Source of the DNA: Elymus sibiricus | Lineage: Eukaryota > Streptophyta > Magnoliopsida > Poales > Poaceae | DNA length: 64,000 nt | Assembly: GCA_039707655.1 (NCBI GenBank) | Contig: CM077670.1 | Coordinates: 146,486,001-146,550,000, forward strand | Direction: 5' to 3' | In this document: in pieces, positions 10,605-21,887 of the stretch | Layout of the letters: the number at the start of each line of letters is the position of its first letter | Position numbering within the stretch: position 1 is the stretch's first letter | Program-made: the position numbers and the translations under genes | Notes under the pieces: model-generated | The model's database searches: none | Told to the model about the DNA's origin: nothing | Seen by the model: only the letters and a program-made list of their open reading frames with translations

Positions 10605-13444
10605 TTAATCTTGATCAAGACCATCTATTATGGTTTCCAGAGCACAATCTGCTTGGGACAGACGAGCTGCGGGCATAACCTGGTCATATACTAGATGCAC
10701 AGGCACTTCCTGCCCATCTGGCCCTACCGGCCCAACCCTAGCTAAATGCTCTGGTTCCAGCTTGGTGAAACGGGTCTTGATCTTCGCCCAAGCCTCCCGT
10801 GCTCCCTCACGACAAGATGACATCTTCCATAACTCCAAGCGGCGCCGAGCTCCTTTGAAACGATTCGTGAGTTCGGCCATCCCTTCCGGAGCCACTTCGC
10901 CAGGCCACAGTGCTTTGAACATGCTTTTCATGGCTTTCCGGGCCCGCTCATGTACGGCGGATAGCTCCTTCAAAAGGTCCCACCCGAATGAGCCGGCCTC
11001 CTCTTCGGGACGTCCGGTTAGAAGAACTACAACAAGACGTGGCGTTGTTCATATTGCTGCCTAATACGTGCAGTTTATGACCTGAAAAATCAGATTGCAC
11101 TTACCGAACATGCCCGCTTTCAGTCTCTGGTTCTCCTCTTGGGATAGGGTCAGTTGAACTTTCAAGCTTTTGATATCTTGAGCCTGTTGTTCGCCTTCCG
11201 CCTTAAGCTTATCCCTCTCCTCATAACTTTGGGAAAGCACCCGGTAGCCAGCCTCTTGCTGTGACTCCGCATACCTTTGAGCTTCCCTGGCAATATCCAG
11301 ATCCTTCTGCAGCTGATTTATCGACTCGGCTGCTATGGAATCATCTTTCATTAGCAGAGGTGTTCCATCAAATTTTTCTTAAACATCTTTAAGTTCGGCA
11401 CTTACCATGTGCCTCTCTGGTGAATTTCTTCACACCCTCTAGCTCGGCTTTTACAGACTCTAACTCTGTTCGCGCCAGCTTGAGGTCCTCGGACAGCTTT
11501 TTGTTTTGCTCCCGAACAGTCTGCACAATAGCATGGCATTATAAATATCAGACCCTTAACTCGGCCGTCCCGCTCAAATTAAGGCTCGGGGGCTACTGGG
11601 TTAGATATTAGTTGTCAAAACCAATACCATACCTGCACATCAATAGACATGAGCTTCACGGCCCCTTCAAGTCCCGTTCGGGCAGCGCCGAGGTACGCAT
11701 CTACCGAACTAAGGGCATTAAACTCCTGACCGGAAAACGCGGAGTGCCGAAGTGATGCCTTACGCCGCCGATGATTCATCATACTTTCAACCTCGGAGTT
11801 AGTGACCGAGACGCCTCCTGAGTCCTCGGGATGTTGGTCCTCGGTAGGGACCCCCGGAGTAACTCCGGTTACAGCTGGCAACCTCGGGTTCGAGTCACCC
11901 CTCGGCGCCTCTTCAACATCCTCAGCCGAGGGCGGTTCCACATATCGTCTACAGGACACCGTGGAGAAAATTATTGGCATATTCGGTGGATGTCGAAGAT
12001 AGAGGCTATGACGGTACGGCGGATCCGTTACCTCTTCGGGCGGGGCGCAGATGATGTAGCTCCCGTTGGGGCCGTGCGTCTGGTCACCCCACGACTACTC
12101 GTCGCTAGGGCCGCTCTTGCGGCTATCCGGCGCGTCGTACGGCGGCCCTTGGGAGTAGGTGTCAGTGTATTCGGAGCAGCAGCGACTGAGTGTTTCTTTC
12201 GAGAGGAAGCCCGTTGGCCACTTACAGCGGAGGAGGGAAGCGCCCCGGGATGATAGGCCAAAAGGGCCACCTTAGAACCATCGAGGCTCTCCTGGTAGAA
12301 GACCCCCTCCTCGAAATTAATTGATGTTTTAGGGTCATCATGGAACCCAGGATCATCGTCACGAGAGTAATCCTCCGGTCGAGGAGCAGGGCAACTCACT
12401 GTCTCGATCCAGCGCCTCCAGTTCTATTCGGACAGGATAGAAATCTGGTTAAGAAAAATTTGGGGTGCCTTCCGAACTATAAAACGTGGTCGGACTCACC
12501 ATTTCAATGGGTTTGTAGCTCGAGAAACCTTCCTTGGGCCTTAACCGAGCAAATTCTTGCTCTTCTCCCTTGAAGAGATCGGCCAGTATGGCTGCCATCG
12601 CCGCCTGGTCGGCAGGTCCCATCCGTGTGTACCGGGTTGCATCATCTTCCCCGTTGTAGCACCAAAGCGGGTGCATTCTCTATTGGAGAGGTTGGACGCA
12701 CCGAGCAATGGCTGCGGCCATAACGTCGATAACGGTTAGCCCGTTGTGGGCTAGCCACCTCACTTGAGCGGCCAGCCGAGTTACTTCGGCGCTTTCCTCT
12801 TGGGAAGGACTCTTCGGGCGCCAGTTGAACCGCTTTTTCGGAGGGACCAATGAGAATTCGGGCAGCCCCCTCCGGACTGGATCAAATAGGGGGACGTCTT
12901 CGATATAAAACCATTCTGAAGTCCACTCTTCGGCATCTTTCTTCGGAGTCCCTACGGGGTATCCGGTTCCGGCGGTGCGCCATACTTCGGCCCCGCCAAC
13001 CTCGTAGATTGTCCCTCCTCGGGTACGGGGGACAAGGCAGAAGAACTTCCTCCACAACTCAAAGTGGGCCTCGCAGCCCAGGAACATCTCGCAAAGAGCG
13101 ACGAAGCTCGATATATGAAGAATCAATCCTGGGGTAAGGTGGTGGAGTTGGATCCCGTAAAACTCTAGTAGACCCCTCAAGAAAGGATGAATGGGGAAAC
13201 CCAACCCTCGCAAGAGGAAGGGCACGAAGCACACCCTTTCCTCCCCGTGGGGGGAAGGAAAGTTCTCTGCGAGGGCCTCCCCATCTGCGGAAGTTAATCC
13301 GGGACGGGTGGATGCGAGATCTGAAGCAGGGAGATATCCCTGCGTCTCGAGCCTGCGTAATCGCATGCGGGATACGGAGCAGCTCGCCCAATCACCCTGA
13401 CGGGGGCTGTGAGGGCGTGAGGAAGAACCTGGGACGCTCGCCAT
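10605..13444 (-). CDS. Six-exon antisense gene of the Tat element (gypsy-type PF04195-like protein)
   Basis: Exons on the minus strand: 13444-12500, 12423-12032, 11948-11633, 11520-11406, 11344-11105 and 11026-10605. All five introns are GT-AG (76, 83, 112, 61 and 78 bp). Exon lengths sum to 2430 nt and keep one frame throughout, giving 810 codons with the final stop. The only internal disruption is TAG at 12682-12680. The N-terminus (MASVPGSSSRPHSP) is followed by a domain at about residues 30-240 that resembles the 'putative gypsy type transposon' family (PF04195), with GLGFPIHPFLRGLLEFYGIQ and HFELWRKFFCLV. A basic linker (RRTTRRIAARAALA) follows. Exons 4-5 are heptad-rich coiled coil (LSEDLKLARTELESVKAEL; LKVQLTLSQEENQRLKAG). 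The last exon is a globular tail. Related antisense genes exist in other Tat elements. Their function is unknown; I infer none. Confidence 0.75.
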
Positions 13445-13832
13445 TGTTTGCTGGACGCGACCTCGCAGGGATGTGAGGAAGAATGGCTGGGGGTGGGGTA
13501 CGTTAGCCTCCTCGCCCTTAGCCTATTAAAAGGGCACTGTCTCCCCCCCAACGAGGGGCATTTTTGTAAAAACCCATCGGGCCACTCGCATTCCTTCGAT
13601 GCGTAGGAATTGAGGGTTGTCATTTAATTCTAGGCGGAGAGAAGTGGTATGGCGGGCCCCACGAAGCCCCGCCCATCGGAGGATTCTTCGGCAACCGAGC
13701 TATTGGTGGCCAAACTATTGTTAAATCAAATACAGGTAAAGGGAGGAACTCGCCACCCAAGCCAAAGACCTTTGAAGCATGAAGCTGCCGAAGACTGTCA
13801 ACCTCGGCATTGGAGGCTAGTTCGGGGGCTAC

Positions 13833-14311
13833 TGAGGGACTAGGGGGTACTCGGGCTGCCGGCCTATCTCTCGTAGGCCGGGCTGGTGGGCCGCTCTCTA
13901 CTCGTCGATGGAAGGCCGGATTGTGGGCGACCCCGTGTATTAGAAGGAAACCTCCGAAGACTTGGCGTCTCCTCCAAGGAATAATTGGCGTGGCCAGCAT
14001 GTTTATCCCCTGATGGTAACCGACCATATGTAACCCTAGGACCCTCTGGTGTCTATATAAACCAGAAGGTTTAGTCCGTAGAGGATCATCATATCCATTG
14101 CCTAGGGTTTAGCCCATCCGATCCCGAGGTAGATCAACTCTGTAACCTTCATACAATCACATCAATACAATCTAGCATGACGTAGGGTATTACCTCTTTG
14201 AGAGGGCCCGAACCTGGGTAAATCGCCGTCTCTACGTTCTCTGTTACCCATTGATTCCTACACCCACAGTTCGGATCCCCTACCCGAGATCTGCCGGTTT
14301 TGGTACCGACA
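13833..14311 (+). repeat. Tat 3' LTR
   Basis: TGAGGGACTAGGGGG to TACCGACA, matching the 5' LTR with TATATAAA at 14054-14061. It is followed by GGGGG, the degraded target duplication. Confidence 0.85.
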
Positions 14312-14620
14312 GGGGGGGTGGCGCGCCCTGGTGCCTCGTGGGCACCTGGGTGGCCCCCTCTGGTACTTCTTGATTCCAATATTTTTTATTTATTCCAAAA
14401 TAATTCTCCGTGAAATTTCAGCTCATTTGGAGATGTGCAGAATAGGTATCTCTGACATAGCTTTTTCAGGTCCAGAATTCCAGCTGCCGGCATTCTCCCT
14501 CCTTGTGTAGATCTTGCATATTAAGAGAGAAAAGGTATTAGAATTGCTCCACAAAGTGTTATATTGATTAAAAACACTATAAATAACAGTAGCAAAACAT
14601 GATGCAAAATGGACGTATCA

Positions 14621-14640
14621 ACTCCCCCAAGCTTATACCT
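14621..14640 (-). other. Athila polypurine tract
   Basis: The minus strand reads GGTATAAGCTTGGGGGAGT directly before the LTR start TGATACGTCC. The exact 13-mer CTCCCCCAAGCTT (14622-14634) also occurs at 16124-16136 and 21330-21342. Confidence 0.8.
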
Positions 14641-16232
14641 CGCTTGTCCTCAAGCGAAAGCCGATATCGATAATCATGTCCACATGTTTAGAGAGAGAGG
14701 TGTCGATAAAAACAAAATACGGACATAGTAGCATCATGATCGTTATTATAACAGCAATATTTATTATCATAAACTTCTCATGAGCAAGTAACAATTCATC
14801 ACAACAATGGAGTATAAGGAATAAACTTTCTTGAAAACTAACAAACTATGCTCTCAGTCAATAATGCAATTGCAATTCATCATATTTTCAGGAAGGGTCT
14901 CATGTAGGAGCTATTTAGCAAGTCCACATACTCAACCATCATTTAGTCTTCTATGATTGCTAACACTCACGACATATATATGGGGCAAAAAGTTTCAGCC
15001 AGACACATAGAAAGATAGGGGCTTGTGAGTTTGCCTCCCAACTTATTCACCTCAAGGGTGATGTCAACAATAATAACTCATGATCACTCATATCCAACTG
15101 GATATATATGCTTAGATCTTTCCCCACCACATGATGCTTACAAAAGAGAAAAATAAAAAGGAAGTAGAGGAGAACACTATTGACTCTTGCATAAAAAGTA
15201 AATGCATAAAAGTAAAGGATAGGCCCTTCGCAGAGGGAAGCAGAGGTTGTCATGTGCTTTTTGTTGTTGGATGTAAGAGCTCTTAATGCAAAGGAACGTC
15301 ACTTTATATTGCCCCTTGTGATAGCAACCTTTATTATGCATTCTGTCACTTTTATTTCTTTACCATCACAAGTTCGTACAAAGCTTATTTCCCTTACAAT
15401 AAAAGTTCAGACATATTTAGAGGCAATTTTTATTGCTTTTTGCACCGATGATAACTTACTTGAAGGATCTTATTCAATCCATAGGTAGATATAGTGGACT
15501 CTCATGACATGAAACTGGGTTTAAAGGTTTTGGATGCACAAGTAGTATCTCTACTTGGTGCGGATTTTTGGTTAGCAAAGATATTGGGCAAGCACCACAT
15601 GTTGGAGGATCTATAACAATATAACTTCTATGTGAATATGAACAAACATAATTCATTATGTTGTCTTCCTTGTCCAACGTCAACAATTTGACATAAAATA
15701 CTTAATGGGGGCTCACAATCATAAAAGATGTCCAAGATAGTATATTTGCATGTGAATCTTCTCTTCCCTTATTAATTCTTTCATGAATTGCATCATTGAC
15801 TAATGCTATATTTGTTAATTTCCAATAAATTTTACCACTTATACTTTTCTTTATGTAATGTCATTACTTTCCATAAGATTAGCATATGATCTTTTTCATT
15901 ATTTTCATTGCTAGAATTGGAACATGAAAGTAAAGAAGCAAAAACTCAAACTACTCTTTATTATATAACTCTCAACTCGATTACATAGATAGATAGATCA
16001 TGAAGCTAACACTCGAAAATAGATCATACTAAACTTTTATTCAACTAAATCACGAAATAACTAAGAATCGAACTAAAAATAGGTAAAGATAATAAAAGTG
16101 ATGGTGATACGATACCGGGGCACCTCCCCCAAGCTTGGCACAAGCCAAGGGGAGTGCCCATACCAATGTGCTCAAGTCTCCTTCTTCGGTGATGGTGGTG
16201 GTGATGAAGTGGTGGGCTTGTCCTTCACGACA
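14641..16232 (-). other. Athila internal noncoding region
   Basis: AT-rich sequence between the post-integrase ORF and the PPT. I see no long ORF or RNA gene. Small open stretches of 60-80 codons on both strands lack codon character. This corresponds to the long 3' untranslated region normal for Athila elements. Confidence 0.5.
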
Positions 16233-17038
16233 TTAATTAGGATCTCCTTTAGGCTTTGGATTTCCCGGAGTACATATTGTATCATCTCCGTATTCCTTTG
16301 GACTTCGGCCATAATATGCTTCGGCCATAATATGCTTATTCTCTGGGCCCCAAGCGTTCTTTCCTGCATCACTTTCACTCAGACGAGAGATGTTCCAATT
16401 GGAGGGTATGTGCATACGAGGAGTATTTTTGATCCCATAATTGTGAACCAAATTATGAAAGTTGTTCCGATGTAACCTGTGTAAGGGTCTCCTAGGGGGA
16501 AACCCTTCTTGTACCTCTGGACTCCCATGGCTTGTAATGCTTCTCATAGCTTGATGTGGGTTTGGAATTGTGGAGATGCCGGCAAGGGTGCCCCTCTCGG
16601 AGGCCGGAGGGTGAACCTCAAGCAAATCTCCATCACCTTCTTCCATGGTAACCTCTCCTTCCCCCTCTCGCCTGAGCTCCATCTGCAGCAACCAAGCATC
16701 GTCCCCCACATTGTTTGAGGAAGAGGAAGACATGATGCCTGGCTTCGAGATCTGACAGAAAACAACACGAAACAAGAACAGAGGAGATTTTTGCGATACG
16801 GTGGTCAAAACATACGGGAGTATATATAAAGAATTTTTATCTTGCAAAACAAGTAATCCAGGAGAAAACGGAGTCGGGAAGGCTCACGTGGGGCCCACGA
16901 GGCACCAGGGCGCGCCAGGTGGGTCCCCTCGGCTGTTTCTTATTTTTGTATTTTTTCTAATATTCCAAAACTGACAGAAAATATTTTTATGGAATTTTTA
17001 GAGTCGGTTTACTTACCGTATCACATACCTCTTCCTTT
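14800..17038 (-). promoter_or_regulatory. Extra PPT-like motif in the post-integrase region (at 16124-16136)
   Basis: CTCCCCCAAGCTT at 16124-16136 is identical to the core of the real PPT. It is flanked by 'gtgatacgataccggggca', which partly mimics the LTR start. A role as a second plus-strand primer is inferred only. Confidence 0.35.
16233..16733 (-). CDS. Athila post-integrase ORF (env position), unknown function
   Basis: On the minus strand an ATG at 16733 opens about 166 codons; the frame is open further upstream to 16847. The protein starts MSSSSSNNVGDDAWLLQ, followed by an acidic stretch (EGEVTMEEGDGDLLEV) and a basic middle. No signal peptide or membrane segment is visible in this stretch, so calling it an envelope protein would not be supported. 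Athila elements usually carry an extra ORF here. A perfect 16-bp duplication (cttcggccataatatg, about 16303-16334) falls in its 3' part and may be a slippage event. Confidence 0.5.
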   Translation of the reverse strand: MSSSSSNNVGDDAWLLQMELRREGEGEVTMEEGDGDLLEVHPPASERGTLAGISTIPNPHQAMRSITSHGSPEVQEGFPPRRPLHRLHRNNFHNLVHNYGIKNTPRMHIPSNWNISRLSESDAGKNAWGPENKHIMAEAYYGRSPKEYGDDTICTPGNPKPKGDPN

Positions 17039-20000
17039 TCAGGGTTCTGGAGTGTTCTGGAAGGTCTCTCTTTTGTATTCCTCCGGTGTAATTGTTTCAA
17101 TAATATTAGTTTCAACATTAATGGGGGTACCTGAAATATAGTGCTTAATTCTTTGCCCATTCACCACTCTCGGATTAGTGCCTTCGGAGTTATTTATTTT
17201 GATGGCTCTGGAGCGATAAACTTCTTCGATGATATACGGTCCTTCCCATTTAGAGAGAAGTTTTCCTGCAAAGAATCTCAAACGAGAGTTGTAAAATAGA
17301 ACTTGCTCACCTACTTTAAATTCCCATTTTTGGATTCTTCTATCATGCCATCTTTTAACTTTCTCTTTAAACAATTTGGCATTTTCATAAGCTTGGGTCC
17401 TCCATTCATCTAATGAGCTAATATCAAATAACCTCTTTTCACTGGCAAGTTTAAAATCATAATTTAGTTCTTTAATTGCCCAATATGCTTTATGTTCTAA
17501 CTCAAGAGGTAAATGATATGCTTTTCCATAAACCATTTTATAAGGAGACATACCCATAGGATTTTTATAAGCAGTTCTATATGCCCATAATGCATCGTCA
17601 AGTTTCTTAGACCAATTCTTTCTAGATCTATTGACGGTTTTTTGCAAAATTAATTTTATTTCTCTATTGCTCAATTCAACTTGACCACTAGTTTGAGGAT
17701 GATATGGAGATGCAATTATATGGTTGGCATCATATTTAGCAAGCAATTTACAGAATGCACCATGAATAAAATGTGAACCACCATCATTCATTAAATATCT
17801 AGGGACTCCAAACCTCGGGAAAATAACTTCCTTAAGCATTTTAATAGAAGTGTTATGATCAGCACTACTAGTTGGAATAGCTTCTACCCACTTAGTAACG
17901 TAATCAACATCAACTAAAATATGAGTATACCCATTGGATTTAGGAAAAGGTCCCATATAATCAAATCACCAAACATCAAATGGTTCAATAGCAAGTGAAT
18001 AATTCATAGGCATTTCTTGACGTCTACCAACATTACCAATTCTTTGACATTCATCACAAGATAAGACAAACTTACGAGCATCCTTGAAAAGAGTAGGCCA
18101 ATAAAAACCAGATTGCAATACCTTATGTGCAGTTCTGTCTCCCGCATGGTGTCCTCCGTAAGCCTCGGAATGACACTTCCGTAGGATTTGTTCCTGTTCA
18201 TGCTCAGGTATACAACGTCTAATAATACCATCTACTCCTTCTTTATAAAGATGTGGGTCATCCCAGAAGTAATGTCTTAAATCAAAGAAGAACTTTTTCT
18301 TTTGTTGGTATGTGAAACTAGGTGGTATGTATTTAGCAACAATGTAATTAGCATAGTCCGCATACCAGGGAGTAGTACGAGAAGCATTTATGACAGCTAA
18401 TTGTTCATCAGGAAAATCATCATTAATAGGAAGTGGGTCATTAAGAACATTTTCCATTCTAGACAAATTATCTGCTACGGGATTCTCAGCTCCCTTTCTA
18501 TCAGTAATATGCAAGTCAAATTCTTGTAGCAATAAAACCCACCTAATGAGTCTAGGTTTAGCATCTTTCTTTTCCATAAGATATTTAATAGCAGCATGAT
18601 CGGTGTGAACAGTTACTTTAGAATCAACTATGTAAGATCTGAATTTATCACATGCAAACACAACTGCTAGAAATTCTTTTTCGGTAGTAGCATAATTTCT
18701 TTGGGCACTGTCTAGAGTTTTACTAGCATAATGGATAACATTTAATTTCTTATCAACTCTCTATCCTAGAACAGCACCAACAGCATAATCACTAGCATCA
18801 CACATAATATCAAAAGGCAAGTTCCAATCAGGTGGTTGGACAATAGGTGCAGTGGTTAAGGCTTTCTTAAGTGTTTCAAAGGCTTCTAGACAATCATCAT
18901 CAAAAATAAATGGAACATCTTTTTGTAAAAGATTGGTAAGAGGCCTAGAAATTTTAGAGAAGTCTTTAATAAACCTCCTATAGAAACCAGCATGACCAAG
19001 GAAACTTCTTATACCTTTAATATCTTTAGGACATGGCATTTTCTCAATAGCATCAACCTTAGCTTTATCAACTTCAATACCTCTTTCAGAAATTTTATGC
19101 CCCAAGACAATGCCTTCATTCACCATAAAGTGACACTTCTCCCAATTCAAGACAAGATTAGTTTCTTCACATCTCTGCAAAACTCGATCAAGGTTGCTTA
19201 AGCAATCATCAAAAGAAGTTCCGTAAACGGCGAAATCATCCATGAACACCTCAACAATCTTTTCACGAAAGTCAGAGAATATAGCAGTCATACATCTTTG
19301 AAAGGTAGCAAGTGCATTACATAAACCAAAAGGCATACGTCTATAAGCATAAGTTCCAAAAGGACAAATGAAGGTGGTTTTCTCTTGATCGGGTTGTAAT
19401 ACGGGTATTTGAGAAAAACCAGAATAACCATCTAGGAAACAAAAGTGTGTATGCTTAGACAATCTTTCTAACATTTGATCAATAAAAGGTAAGGGGTAAT
19501 GATCTTTTCTAGTAGCTTTGTTTAGTTTTCTAAAATCAATTACCATCCTATAACCAGTTACAATTCTTTGTGGAATGAGTTCATTTTTATCATTAGGAAC
19601 AACGGTAATACCTCCTTTCTTAGGGACACAATGAACGGGACTTACCCATCTACTATCAGCTATGGGATAGATTATACCTGCTTCTAGAAGTTTTAATATT
19701 TCAGTTCTTACCACCTCTTTCATCTTAGGATTTAATCGTCGTTGGTGATCGATAACTGGTTTAACATCAGGCTCCATATTAATTTTGTGCTGACATAGAG
19801 TGGGACTAATGCCCTTAAGATCATCAAGAGTATATCCAATAGCAGCTCGGTGCTTCCTTAGAGTTTTTAGTAATCTATTTTCTTCATGAGCTGAAAGTTT
19901 AGCACTAATAATAACAGGATATATCTTCTTTTCATCAAGATAAGCATATTTCAATGTATCGGGCAATTGCTTCAATTCAAATACAGGATCACCTTTAGGC

Positions 20001-21781
20001 GGAGGAGGGCCTCCAAGAGTTTCAACAGGCAAATTATGTTTAAGGATAGGTGGTTGATCAAAGAACATCCTATCTATTTCATTTCTTTCATTCATATGCA
20101 TATCGTTTTCATGGTCTAGCAAATATTGTTCTAACGGATCAGTAGGAGGTACGGCAATAGAAGCAAGACCAATAATTTCATCTTTACTAGGCAATTCTTT
20201 ATCATGAGGTTTTCTATGAAACTTGGAGAAATTAAACTCATGAGATATATCACCAAACTTAACTCGAACCTTTTCTTTAACACAATCAATTTCAGCATTA
20301 ACGGTATTCAAGAAAGGTCTACGAAATATAATGGGACAAAAATTATCTTGTTGTGAACCAAGTACTAAGAAATCAGTAGGGTATTTGATTTTTCCACACA
20401 AGACTTCAACATCTTTAACAATCCCAAGTGGTTTAATAGTATCTCTGTTCGCTAGCTTAATAGTAACATCAATATCTTCAATCTCAACGGGTGCAATATC
20501 ATGCATTACTTCTTGATATAAAGAAAATTGAATAGCACTCACACTAGCACCCATATCACACAAACCATGATAGCAATGATCTCCAATCTTAACAGAAACA
20601 ACAGGCATACCAACTACGGGCTTGTTCTTGTCTAACTTATCTCGTTCATTTCTAACAGGTTTAGCAATTCTAGCAGCTTCATCACAAAAGTAAATAACAT
20701 GCCCATCTATATTATCGACTAAGAGATCTTTAACCATAGCAATATCAGATTCAACTTGAATTTGTTCAGAGGGTCTAGGTGCTCTAATATTACTTTTGTT
20801 AACCACAGTTGAAACTTTAGCATGTTTCTTAATCCTAACAGGAAAAGGTGGTTTCTCAATATAAGCAGTAGGCACAACTGGATCAACATGGTAAATAATT
20901 GTTTCTTCTTTAACACTAACGGGTTCCTCAATCTTTTCTTTAACAGGGGGATGATATTTAAACCACTTCTCCTTAGGGAGATCAACATGAGTAGCAAATG
21001 ATTCACAAAAGGATGCTACTATCTCGGAATCAAGTCCATATTTAGTGCTAAACTTATGAAAAGCATCGGTGGCCATAAAAGATTTAACACAATCAAATTC
21101 AAGTATTATACCTGATACATTACCTTTGTCGAGTTCCCAATCTTCAGAGTTGCGTTTAATTCTTTCCAGAAGATCCCATCTGAATTCAATAGTTTTCTTC
21201 ATAAAGGAGCCAGTCTAAGAAGAATCGAGCATAGTTTGATTATCATGAGAAAGCCGAGCATAAAAATTCTGTAAGATAATTTCTTTTGAGAGCTCATGAT
21301 TGGGGCATGTGTACATCATGTACTTAAGCCTCCCCCAAGCTTGAGCGATGCTTTCTCCTTCATGAGGCCAAAAATTATATATATAATTCCGATCACGATG
21401 AACCAAATGCATAGGATAAAATTTCTGATGGAATTCTAGTTTCAATTGGTTCCAGTCCCATGTATCAGTATCATCACATACCCTATACCACATTAATGCC
21501 TTTCCCTCCAAAGATAAAGGGAATACTTTCTTCTTAACTCCATCTCCGGATAAACCTATAAGGTTAAACAATCCACAAATTTCATCCACATAGATCAAGT
21601 GCATATCAGGATGTACTGTTCCATCTCCTGCATAAGGATTAGCTAGCAGTTTCTCTATCATACCCGGAGGAATCTCATATGAAATATTTTCAGTAGGTGC
21701 AGTAGGTTGAGGAGCAACTATTTGTGTTTCCGGTCGAGGTGAAGATACCCCGAACAAACCCCTCAAAGGATTACTTTCCAT
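17039..21781 (-). pseudogene. Athila gag-pol polyprotein, one reading frame with three nonsense codons
   Basis: From ATG at 21781 to the stop at 17039 the same frame holds for 1581 codons with no frameshift. It is broken only by TAG at 21217-21215, TAG at 18763-18761 and TGA at 17968-17966. Domains in order: retroviral-type gag (21781-21215, with WYRVCDDTDTWDW and FHQKFYP); aspartic protease (about 20580, CDMGASVSA, where D is usual and the second position varies); reverse transcriptase (about 19750-19000, FMDDFAVYG for the catalytic DD); RNase H (about 18860-18400, DHAAIKYLM); H2C2 zinc region (about 18180-18030); integrase core and C-terminus (17956-17039, with YHPQTSGQVE and KWEGPYIIEEV). 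It would make and integrate the element's cDNA. Methyl-CpG-like decay may explain the TAG codons (CAG to TAG), but this is inferred. Confidence 0.85.
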
Positions 21782-21855
21782 AGTGACAAGTGACAGTAAA
21801 TTTCAACACGTAATAATAATGTTTCCTTACCAAATTCCACTCACCAAAGGCGCTT

Positions 21856-21876
21856 CACTCCCCGGCAACGGCGCCA
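21856..21876 (-). other. Athila primer binding site
   Basis: The minus strand reads TGGCGCCGTTGCCGGGGAGT, 11 nt inside the right LTR. This motif is the standard primer site of Athila-type and many cereal Gypsy elements. Confidence 0.85.
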
Positions 21877-21887
21877 GAAAAGAGTCT

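Larger units (their letters stand above)
3746..14311 (+). mobile_element. Tat/Retand-lineage Ty3/Gypsy LTR retrotransposon, plus strand
   Basis: LTRs at 3746-4226 (481 bp) and 13833-14311 (479 bp) start TG and end CA (TACCGACA). They differ by a 2-bp indel at the left edge and a few substitutions. Internal order: degenerate gag (about 4271-5628), protease, reverse transcriptase, two RNase H domains, integrase (to 9773), noncoding spacer, then an antisense spliced gene (13444-10605), PPT-like 'agttcgggggctac' (13819-13832), LTR. The double RNase H and the antisense ORF mark the Tat lineage, known from Retand, Grande and RIRE2. It is inserted in the left LTR of the Athila element. Confidence 0.85.
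2523..14620 (-). repeat. Athila 3' LTR (left copy), split by the Tat element
   Basis: The LTR sequence occupies 2523-3745 and 14312-14620, about 1.53 kb, and matches the right LTR almost base for base. It keeps a GC-rich segment of roughly 95 bp (about 3697-3745 plus 14317-14372) that the right LTR lacks. The Tat element inserted in this GC-rich segment, with GAGGG (3741-3745) and GGGGG (14312-14316) as its imperfect 5-bp duplication. Confidence 0.85.
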
